DNA of 64,000 nt from Azolla caroliniana (lineage: Eukaryota > Polypodiophyta): NCBI GenBank assembly GCA_043228905.1, contig JBHGNT010000022.1:11904001-11968000 (forward strand). The letters run 5' to 3'. Under the pieces are notes generated by a model. It was not told where the DNA came from and did not search any database. It saw nothing but the letters and a program-made list of their open reading frames with translations. This document shows, in pieces, positions 54,590 to 64,000 of the stretch (position 1 is its first letter; every line of letters begins with the position of its first letter). Made by a program: the position numbers and the translations under genes.

Positions 54590-55792
54590 AGTCATGTACG
54601 CATAGTGATGCGCCATGTACTCATTGTACCCGTACCACTTGACGGGATCCTTCTAGCGGGTGGACCGACGTAACTCACTGTTACCCGGTTTGAGGCCCTT
54701 CTTGGTCGGTTCAATCTTCGTTGCCGAGGATCCGCCTTTCTCCTTGCCGGAGTTGGATGCACATCGATCCGACTCATCGTTGCCGGTTTCGAATTCCGGC
54801 ATCTTCTTCTTCCCCTTCTCTTTGCGCGTGAACCGTCTCCTCGGTTCCTTGCGCGGGGAGTGCACAGCAGAGTCTCCACTACTCGTCGGTTCCCCATCGG
54901 ACTGGTCAGATTGACTCAGTCTCTCGTTCGGCCCGCTCAACCGGAACGATTCCGAACTCTCATCCAGAGTCCATGCTTCATCATCCTCTACCTGGACCGG
55001 ATCAGGCTCACTAGCCTCATCCTCCAGCATCGGGTCAGATTCGGAAGTCGGAGTCGGTAAGGAGTACCACGATGCCGATTCATCAAACTCGACATCTCGA
55101 CTAACTCGGACCTGCCTTTTCCAGGGGTTATAACCCTTTTGCTCTTGAGCATAGCCGACTAGGATGCATTTTTCTGATTTTGCATCCAGCTTCCTCCGCT
55201 TCTCTTCCGGTACATGCACATATGCAATGCTACCGAATATCTTAAGGTGTCTCAAATTTGGCTTGCGTCCGAAATACAGCTCGTGAGCTAACACCTTGTC
55301 ACTGATCCGGTTCTGGATGTAGACAGTTGTTCGGACTGCCTCCGCCTAGTAGAATTTGGGCACGCTCTTCTCCTCCAGCATTGCCCTTTCCGCATCAATA
55401 AGCGACCGGTTCTTCCTTTTGACAACACATGTATCTGCAGATGAACTCTCGCCGAATTCCCTTTTGTTGTAGATAACTGTTGAATTGGCCGGAAAAATAC
55501 TCTTTTCCGCCATCTGACCGCAAGCATTTGATCTTCCTTTCCGATTCCCATTCCACCATGCTTTGGAGACTCCGGAAACACTCGAAGACTTCACTCTTCC
55601 GCTCAATGAGGTAGATCCATGTGTGTCGCGTATAGTCGTCGATGAAGGAGACGAAATATCGACTCCCGCCAAGACTAACATTCTATGCCGGTCCCCACAC
55701 ATCCGAATGGGTAAGGTCGAGCTTGTTACAGCTCTGGTTATGTTCGGTGGGGAATGGAAGCCGGTGTTGCTTCCCGAGTTGGCAGGCTTCAC
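54590..55792 (-). pseudogene. Copia B integrase (copy 2)
   Basis: 55294 down to 54653: VLAHELYFGRKPNLRHLKIF, GSIAYVHVPEEKRRKLDAKS, acidic hinge, then GLKPGNSELRRSTR. 55346-55792: integrase core, RDTHGSTSLSGR in a shifted frame, then CGQMAEKSIFPANSTVIYNK. The D-D-E residues are scattered over shifted frames. A stop after VPKFY (55346) precedes AEAVRTTVYIQNRI. Confidence 0.85.
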
Positions 55793-57261
55793 ATACTTGG
55801 GCCTTCCGGCCGCTAAATTTTAGCAAACCGAAAACAACTTGTTTCGTTTGCAGGTCTTGAAGCCTCCGGTAATTGACGTGGCCTACTCGCTTGTGCCACA
55901 GGTCGATGTCCGATTCGACCTTCTGTCCTTTTGCAAACAGAGCGGGATAAACATCCTCCCGTCTCTACGCCCTTGCGCAATAATCTGGCCCTCTTCCTCA
56001 ATGAAGCACCTGAGGTGCATAAACCGCACCTGCATCCCTTGGTCGACGATTTGTCTGACCGACACCAGGTTCTTCTTGATCGTCGGAACGTGTAACACGT
56101 TCATCAGCTTCCCCTTCTGTCCGACGTGGCTCAAAGGGACTTCTCCGACGTGCACAATTGGGTGAGGAGTGTCGTCTCCGGTTTCGACTACTCCTGGTTG
56201 ATCCGGTTTCTCCAAAAAGGAGAACCACTCTTTGTGGTTCGTCATGTGGTTCGACGCACCGGAATCAACATACCACACTTCCTCCGATTTGGAAGTGGTC
56301 TTCTTCATCGAGTTCACCTCGTCATTCATCACCAAGGCTAGCCCGTTACCGTTCTTGGATCCTCCCGATCCCTTCGTGTAGTGCGAGCTTTGCCGGATCC
56401 GGATTTGTCCGAATCGGCGCGTTTTCTCCAGCACTCGCTTTCTCTGTGGCCATTTTGGCCACAGTACCAGCATTCCGTTGCAGATTTGTCTTGCCGGCCT
56501 CCGGCACCGCCTTGACTCCCCATGCCTGTGGAAGTCCCGAAACTGTTGTCGGCACGTTCTCTATGCCTTCGTTCTTGCTCTTGTCGGCCGCCTCCATTGC
56601 GTGCCGACCCGCCTCGTCCACCACGCCCACAGGACCGATCCGCTTCCGTGTACAACATCCGGTTGTCAATGGGTGCGCTAGTTGACGCACCGACGTGGTT
56701 CTCCTCTACAAGGAGCATCAACTGTAAGTCGAAAAATGACGGCGTATTCTCCCTTGTACATACCGCCGTTCGGAACGCTCTGAACTTAGACGCTAGGCCC
56801 CCAAGATAGACCTGTACCATCTCGTCTTCCTCTACGGCAACGTTGATAGAGGCAAGCGAGTCACAGATCTCTTTGATCCGGGTCGTGTAATCCGCCACCG
56901 ACATGTCCTTCTGTCGAACATTGCTCAACTCCTGTCGGAGTTGCAGCTTCCGAGCTGTAGTGCTCGTGGCGAAAACCTTCTTCAGGTTCCCCCAAGCCTC
57001 CTTCAACGTCTTGGCGTCTCGGATGTGGCTCAGCAGCTAGTCTCCGACACTAGACGCGAAGTAGTACATCACTCTGCTTGCCGATTGTTCCCACACTAGG
57101 AAGTCCTTATGTGCCGCATCAGGTGTTGTTTCGTTGGCTCCTTCGACGAAACTCTAGTAGCCATGCCCAAGCAGGTACTGGTGCATCTTATACGACCAAG
57201 ATGCAGAGTTGGATCTGTCGAGTTTCTCCACAGGGAGCGAGCTAGCCATCCCTCTATCCAT
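55793..57261 (-). pseudogene. Copia B gag and protease (copy 2)
   Basis: ATG near 57261. Gag LKKVFATSTTARKLQLRQEL, MSVADYTTRIKEICDSLASI, knuckle CWYCGQNGHRESECW (56338-57006). Protease VWYVDSGASNHMTNHKEW (55883-56473). Two nonsense codons near the gag N terminus (about 57155 and 57040) are private to copy 2; copy 1 has sense codons there. Confidence 0.88.
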
Positions 57262-57356
57262 CACTTCTCTGTCTGTTGTTTTACTACCTGTTAGGGTTTG
57301 CTTTCAAGCATTTGTTGGTTGTAGAGGAGGTTCTCAACCCTCGCGCTCTGATACCA

Positions 57357-57772
57357 TGTAAACAATTACTTGCGGAAGCGTTAGAAAACAGAGAAAGCGG
57401 GGAATACACAGAGTACACGGGAGAGACAGAGAGAGCAGAACCTCAAAGCTATGTTCAAAAATATATAAAAACACTCTGTACATACAACTATGCTCAATAG
57501 CATTATTTATACAAGTCCTCATGGGACTGACAGAAGTACCGCGTACTTCATTTGCTCACATGAGCATCTGACACTTACTACGAGACTATAATTGCCTAGT
57601 AGTCTACACTAATACTAGGCTTCCGGTTACTGATTGGATCCAGCAAACTGGCTCCCCAGCTCACTGGCTTTGTTGCTTGCCGGCTCAGTTGCTCATAGTT
57701 TACCGATCCGTCTCACTTGCCGGCTCAGGCTTATTCAGCCGATCCGGCTCCAGTTCAACTAGCTGCTCAACA
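57357..57772 (-). repeat. Copia B 5' LTR (copy 2)
   Basis: 416 bp, matching 23406-23821 with few differences; followed by TGACT as in copy 1. Confidence 0.92.
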
Positions 57773-59670
57773 TGACTAAGGACATCAAATTTGTTCGCTA
57801 GATTTGGGCTAATAGTACTATTAGGACTATCAAATATCCTTGCTGAAATAGACTCAGGTTTAGTACAATCAGAACTAGCAACTATTTGGTTTACCTGCCT
57901 TCTTGGCCTATGGGCACAGTTTACCACGATATGCCCTGGTCCACCGCAATAAAGACATAGTCGATTTGCTCGGCGTTGTTGCTTTTCTTCTTCCGATAGC
58001 GGTCCACGACGACGTGTGGTGTCAATTTCCATCGAAGTTGGAGTACTTACTGGAGGCGCATTATATGATTCCCTCGGAAAAGGTTTCGCTACCACTGAGG
58101 CGTAGGTAGGCTCTGATCTTGCCCTCGGAATCTGGAATTGTCGTTCCGAACGTCGTTCGAAGAGGCGGTTGTCGCATCTCCCCGCGCAATTGATTGCTTC
58201 TGTTAATGACTTTGGCTCTTCGGGGAAGGTCAAGAGTAAATTCGTGACATCGGTGCGTAAACCATAACGAAATTGCTCCATCAATGCGTGATCATCCCAA
58301 GGGATATCGGCAACGAGTAGGCGGAAATCTGCAGCGTATGCGGGGGTTGGACGGTCATCTTGGCGTAATCACCGGATTTTGTTGATTGCAGTCCTTATGC
58401 TGTCAGTATCTCCAAAATAGGCCTTAAACTCACTTATAAAATCTTCAAATTTGTTTAGTAATGGAGATTCTTTTTCCAACAATGGAGCAAACCATGCTAA
58501 CGTTGAGCCACTAAGGAGAGTGCCTAATAATCCCACTCGTGATGCATCGGTGGGATATCGAGAAGGATGCATTTGTATCACTAAACGTACCTGATTCAAA
58601 AACCCTCTAAACTGTGATTGGGTCCCATCAAATTTTGCAGGAAGACCGATCTTGGATTCTTTGTGAATCCCTTGAGTGCTTGATCCATAGTCGCTTCGAG
58701 TTGTTGTACATGTAACGTCAACTCCCCATGTTGTTGTTGTTTTTCCAACGCTATTTGTTGAAGATCCCCCAACAAACGATGATTTTCTTGTTCTAGTGCT
58801 ACAAATTTCTCTTTTAAGCACTAGAGCTCCGAGAAAACAGATTGGTATTCCTAAGTGCTAACAGTTTCCATTTTACTAGGGAGGATAAGAGGATTAATAA
58901 GAAGATAAAAGGAAGAGGAGGAAGGAAGAACGAGCAAAATTGGTTCAAACTGTCAAGAAAGAAGTATTAAAAGAAGTATTCGTACTAAGAGAAGGAATTA
59001 GTACTAAAAGAAGTATTCGTACTAAGAGAGGTGAAGAACTCTCGAGAGAAGTAAAGAGTGAGTGAGAGGGAGGGAGAGAGAGGGAGAGAGTGATGATAAG
59101 AAAAGATATTAAGACAAAGAAGGAATTAGTACTAAAAGAAGTATTCGTACTAAAAGAGGGAGAGAGTGATGATAAGAAAATATATTAAGATAGAGAAGGA
59201 ATTAGTACTAAAAGAAGTATTCGTACTAAGAGAGGGAGAGAGTGATGATAAGAAAAGATATTAAGACAGAGAAGGAATTAGTACTAAAAGAAGTGTCTGT
59301 ACTAAGAGAGGTGAAGAACTCTCAAGAGAAGGAAAGAGTGAGTGAGAGGGAGGGAGAGAGAGGGACAGAGTGATGATAAGAAAAGATATATATTATGTGA
59401 AGAGAATGTACAGTAGTAGCTAGGAGGCTTAAGACTGGCGTTAAATCGATTTGGTTCGAAATAATGCCTTGTGCCTCCTTTTATAGTGTTCTGAGGAATA
59501 CTCTTAAAGTTTCTAGAATGTTCCAGAGAAATCTAGAATATACATCAATTTTCTATAATAAAACATAAATGAAAATAATATTTTATGTATCACAATGTAT
59601 GGTCTAATGGTCAAGAGCTCAACCCATGTAGCATAAGGTCATGGGTTTGAGTCTTGTCATATCATGACAC
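57773..59670 (-). pseudogene. Chromovirus gag and 5' LTR (copy 2)
   Basis: Gag 57773-58873 with the same early TAG, LPAKFDGTQSQFRGFLNQVR, MEQFRYGLRTDVTNLLLTFP and the intact knuckle CLYCGGPGHIVVNCAHRP (the C-G-G form, better than copy 1). A deletion of about 30 bp near 58685 shortens the coiled-coil part. LTR 58951-59669 with minisatellite and tRNA-like block (about 59597-59662). Confidence 0.88.
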
Positions 59671-60126
59671 CAACGTATAAAAATGAATGTTATGCTAGAC
59701 GAACACGAATTTTACGTACTATACTTTCAATTGTTAATTTTAAACCTCTAAGCTCTAACTTATTAAAAATTATATGCATTAATAATTATATGTAGAGTCT
59801 CCTTTTGATTTATGATTATCAAATATATGACCAAATTTATAATATGTATGATGACCAAATTTATAATAAGTGTGATAACTAAATTTATGATAAGTATGAT
59901 GACCAAATTTATGATGATTTTCTCACAGAAATTTATAATATGTATGATAATAAATATCTCTAAAAACTGGTTTGGTTTGGTTTTGATTTATGATAAACCG
60001 GTTTGGTGTAGTTCTAAATTTTCAGTAAACAGTTCAGTTTAAATGGCTTCTTTGGATTTTATTATAACTAAATGGTTTGGTTTGGTTTCAAGGCCAAGAA
60101 ACCGAACCGAATCGGGCCCATTGCTA
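59671..60126. mobile_element. Right end of the hAT-like element (copy 2)
   Basis: Matches 25737-26192. The terminal TAGCAATGGGCCCGATTCGG (inverted) is better preserved than in copy 1. Followed by GTGAAGAT. Confidence 0.8.
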
Positions 60127-61697
60127 GTGAAGATGCAATTTTGTGATAGTAGAAGTTGATGGCAAGCCTTTCCTAAACCAAGAATTGGGAACTCATATAC
60201 AAGCATGCAACACAGAACCATGGCACTAGTGACACTAAAAATTACATCTAGTTATACAACAGAGCATGGAGCCAAATTTGTGTAGAACATACAAACTATG
60301 ATATTACAAAGCATTCAAGCCAATTTCCATTTTTATGTTTATTGTTGTCAATATCATTTCCCATCTCATGCTTGAATGCTCCATAGAGCGCTGTAGTAAT
60401 GTGAGGAGAGCACATGCAGAAATGGGTTAAACTAAATTTTCATCTCCTTAATCCTTATCAAACTTCCTTTTATTAAGCCACTCCAAGTAATAGAGTAGAG
60501 AATTATCTCACATGTGTCTTAATTTCCCTTTCATTACTTGAAACTAAGTTTCCTTTCCGTTATTCATTTAAAGTTGTTTCTTACTCACAATCAAACATGG
60601 ATCACAACTGATTTTTTTGGCTCTAAAATCCCAGCTTGGAACACAAAATTACACAATTTTAGAGCAAATTCGCCGAACAACTAGTTGTGGGTAAATATGG
60701 AAAGAAACTCATTGCATCAACATAAAGATTTCATCTCAAGGAAGACATTGAGATTTTCGGAGCTAGATTTTGACCTCTGAGCGAAAAGTTGTGAGATCAT
60801 ATGTTAATTTTGAACAACGGGAATTGAACATGCTACATTGACCAAAGATCACATCCATTGACCAGAGGACATCCCGAAGGGGGGAGGTTATAAACATAAA
60901 TCTCCGAAATTTCAACCCCCTTCAAGGAGGCATGAATACTTTTAAATTTTCAAAAACTGGAATCCCATTGAAGGAAAACTCCACCCAGGACTAGTGTTGG
61001 GCAAAGTTTTTAATCCCTACCACAAATTTTCCTACTTCTGATTAACCTAATTGGATTATAACCATTTTAATTGGCCATTTTTGTATTAATGTTTATGTCA
61101 TTTAGAACTTCTTGATTATTATTTTTTAAATCATCACATACCAAATCGTATAGCATGAACATTTGGTAGAAATTTTACAATTGGTAAAATATTGAGAACA
61201 TTGGCAACTAAGTAAACCATTGAGAAAAAAATTACTATACAATATTGAAACATCAAATGCTATATTGAAACCATAGTACGTAATATTCGTGTTTCTTAGC
61301 CCAAACATTTGTTTTCATACGTATGCAAACGAATGTGTATGTTATTAAAACATTTTTGTGTTTTTTTTTACACTTTTTGCCTTAACTTACCTTAACTTTC
61401 TTACCCTAAAATAAAAACCTTATAATAAATAATGAGCGCAAAAGTATATGGTATTTACCATAATTCGAGGGTGTTTTTCTTACGTGAATGATAAGAATGT
61501 TCACGAATGCGCATGCACGAATGGTATGTATGCTTCATACTATGATTGAAACATCACATATCATATTGAAACATCACATACCATATTGAAACAAAAATAC
61601 TAGATTGACCACTAGATATGATAAACATTAAATGCCATATTGAAACACAAATACCATGTTAAGAAATGGCATGTCATATTGAAACATCACATACCTG
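60127..61697. other. Noncoding flank, second copy
   Basis: Matches 26193-27434 but keeps about 320 bp (about 60540-60880) that copy 1 lacks; that piece also resembles 37460-37620. No coding frame. Confidence 0.6.
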
Positions 61698-62361
61698 TCA
61701 CCCATTTTTGTTCCAGGTCCAGTTCCCAATGAGGATTGGACATGGTCTCTCACGCCCGTTCGTGTTCCAGTTCCAGTTCCCGATGAGGACCGCACATGGT
61801 CACTCACGTCCATTGGTGTTCCAGTTCCAGTTCCCGGTGAGGACCGCACATGGTCACTCACGTCCGTTGGTGTTCATGTTTCCAATGAGGACAACATATG
61901 GTTTCTCACTCCCACCACTTCTCGTTCACCCCTACACCGTACTTTTGAAAAGGCGGCAAAGGGGAAGATAATGTCACATACATCACAACAGTTATGTCAA
62001 GATTTGAACTCTTGACCTCTTGTATTATTGTCAAGTGTTATATTGTAACCAACACATCCAAGTACATAATCGTGTTACACATTCTAAGAGTTTTTAGAAA
62101 GTTCTAGAACTAGAAGGTTCTAGAGGGTTCTAGAATATTCTCCAAAATATTCTCAAGAATATTCTAATGCATGTACTTCAACTCACAATATAAATACTTG
62201 TAACCTCCACACTAGTTATTCTTGTTCCATTCCATCTTGTCTCATTCTTCATCTCTGTCTTCATGCTCTCATGTTCTTCATTTAATATCGGTTGTAGCCT
62301 TATCACTCATAGTCTCATCATCTGTGTTTCGTCTTAGTCCGCGCTTGGTGTGTTTGTGATA
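61698..62361 (+). mobile_element. Element F 3' part (copy 2)
   Basis: Last units of the tandem array, the purine tract, and LTR 61972-62361, matching 30667-31328. The E-type LTR, Copia G and most of F (27435-30666 in copy 1) are absent; the join is at GTCAC|CCATTTTT. Confidence 0.8.
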
Positions 62362-62402
62362 GTACGTGTGAAATTGAGTAGCGACTCTTGATGTTCAAGA
62401 AC

Positions 62403-64000
62403 TTTGCCAATGAATGTTGCAATTGAGAGTGCACATTGTAGTTGTGAAAGAAATTCGTGCAAGGATTGGGTTTGGGGGATTTTATGGCCGAATCTCAATA
62501 TCATGGTGAACCATCCATGGAAAATTATGCCAAAGGGGAAAATAAAGAAGATTTTGAGAAGAATAAATTGTCATCTCAACAGTTGATATGGTCGTGGATA
62601 AAGCAACATCTCATGGGTTAGAGTGAGATTCTAAAGTTCATGGTAATGTCAGATGAGTACGTACTAATAAAGATATAGATGTTGAAGATGAAGAGTGGCA
62701 TCGAGTGAAGTATAAGATAGAAGGGAAGGGTGTTGCCATCCAAAGAGACACAAAAAGTACTAATGGTGAGGCAATATCAATAGATAAATCGAGAATGGAT
62801 GAGGGCTTTAAGAAAAATCCTTGGTAGAAACAATATAAAATTAGAGATTGTCTAACCAGTTACAATTTGATTCTTCAGAAAGGGTGGTGCAACCTCAATT
62901 CCAAGGACTTCGTACTTGTGCGGCTAGACAACAAAATTCTATAATTGGTGGAGGGGATGTAGTACACACAAATCCTTATGCAACTCTTGAACAAATAGTT
63001 AGCACATTTATGAATACACTTTCTCATAAAGAGCAAATTCTTACTAAAGCTGTTTAATGAAAGTGAGGGACACCTTCTCATAAGAAATATATCTTATGGA
63101 AAATTTTATTTGATAAAGAATGGGATGTTTTATGTGTAGTTAAACATAGGTGTCAGATTTAGCATGATCTCTATTACATATGCGTGGATATTCCAGATAT
63201 TATATAGGTCAGTCATCACATCAATATTCAAGTGTAGTCATGATTGTTCATGAATTGTTTTGTCCACATATAGTCTATAATGATCTTGGATATGGACATT
63301 TTTTGGTGATGGAAGTTAGGTATTTTAAGGTTTTGGTATGGTTGGTAGGAATTTATGCACCCAACAATGCTAATCAACACAGTGAGTTGTGGTCTTCTAT
63401 GTATCCAAGGTTATCAATGGGTCGTGTTGGTTTGTTAATGGTAAATTTAATATGTGTCTTGATGCATCACAATGTACTTCATAATTCTCATTGATGGATT
63501 CTCTTGATCAATTTGAGACAAATTGACATCAACGGTTTTGAAGTCAAATGTATGTAAATGGTTGCATCAAGATGAGGTTGAGTTTACATTTTAGTCTATG
63601 AAATATAAGGAAACATGGAGTAGGTTGGATAGAATGTATGTTACATGCATGATAAGCCCTTTTTGCCAAAGATGCTTAATATGTCAATTGTGCAAGAGGT
63701 TGTGACTTCGGATCATTTTCCCATATGTTTGAGTTTAATAAACCTAGGTAGATATGTACGAAACATTGCTTGATCGAGTTCCTTTGAGGTTTAATTCATC
63801 TTTATTATTTCATTCCATATTTGATGACTATATGTAACACATTTTTGGCATGTTTTCAAAATAGATTAATTCAAAAGGATGACATGCATGGGATACAACA
63901 TTACAAAACATTAATGATATTCACCGTATGTATGGTATTCACCATATATATGGTATGACTAATGCTAGAGAGAGAGTCAAGAAGGCACACAAAAAAGTAA
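62403..64000 (+). pseudogene. Decayed LINE (copy 2), runs off the window
   Basis: Matches 31370-32967 nearly base for base, including the frame change before the GKFN motif and the SDHFPICLSL motif near 63710. All disabling changes seen in copy 1 are present, so it was dead before duplication. Confidence 0.78.

Larger units (their letters stand above)
53124..57772 (-). mobile_element. Copia B, copy 2 (gag to RNase H, 5' LTR only)
   Basis: Contains the RT and integrase missing from copy 1. Ends at the Copia C LTR inside RNase H (HTDRQVA). The right LTR 57357-57772 is kept; the 3' end and left LTR are absent here because the duplicated segment starts within the Copia C LTR. Confidence 0.9.
47967..64000. 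repeat. Segmental duplication, copy 2
   Basis: Partner of 17329-32967. Its left boundary falls at the edge of the Copia C LTR beside a LINE tail. Sequence agreement is very high on reading, apart from large complementary deletions. Confidence 0.9.

Overview
This is about 64 kb of repeat-dense plant nuclear DNA. Three observations point to a non-seed land plant (fern or lycophyte grade, less likely bryophyte). There is an intronless gene with the DDxxD and NDxxSxxxE motifs of microbial-type terpene synthases (MTPSL), a class known in plants only from non-seed lineages. There is a spliced plant-type VASt-domain gene. Copia, chromovirus, hAT and LINE elements fill most of the rest. I cannot name the species.

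Layout. 1-1451: last five exons of a VASt/GRAM-type membrane protein gene (+). About 2.2-4.3 kb: small repeats, a LINE scrap, an orphan copy of the terpene synthase promoter, and the 3' flank of a terpene synthase pseudogene. 4377-9527: a complete, very young Copia element (A; identical 198-bp LTRs, TSD GTCCG, one open 1383-residue polyprotein) inserted in the last codons of that pseudogene, whose body is at 9528-10587 (-). 10893-11205 is a second, older N-terminal fragment. 11738-26192 is a nested stack. A hAT-like element (TSD GTGAAGAT) contains a Ty3/gypsy chromovirus (12603-25736). That contains Copia B (16266-23821, about 417-bp LTRs), which contains Copia C (17329-21520, truncated). 27.4-31.3 kb: pieces of an E-type LTR, Copia G and gypsy-like element F. 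31.4-32.8 kb: a decayed LINE. 33.1-35.4 kb: a long inverted repeat holding a solo LTR. 35.4-40.4 kb: AT-rich dispersed repeats. 40982-42436: the open terpene synthase gene (+), with a further scrap at 44030-44180. 44.7-46.35 kb: a second hAT-like element with a 1-kb solo LTR. 46.4-47.5 kb: LINE 3' end. 47967-64000: a second copy of 17329-32967 with different internal deletions. Copy 2 keeps Copia C gag, the right Copia C LTR and Copia B RT; copy 1 keeps the Copia B 3' end and left LTR.

The only plausible functional host genes are the VASt gene (partial) and the terpene synthase. The terpene synthase locus is a small dispersed family: one open gene, one gene with a nonsense codon and a fresh Copia insertion, two fragments, and conserved promoter blocks.

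The most unusual signal is that LTRs of at least four different elements carry tRNA-like sequences with recognisable pol III A and B boxes, mostly antisense to the element and at the very start of the LTR. This recalls the 5S rRNA sequence in Cassandra LTRs, but here it is tRNA-like and recurs in unrelated LTRs.
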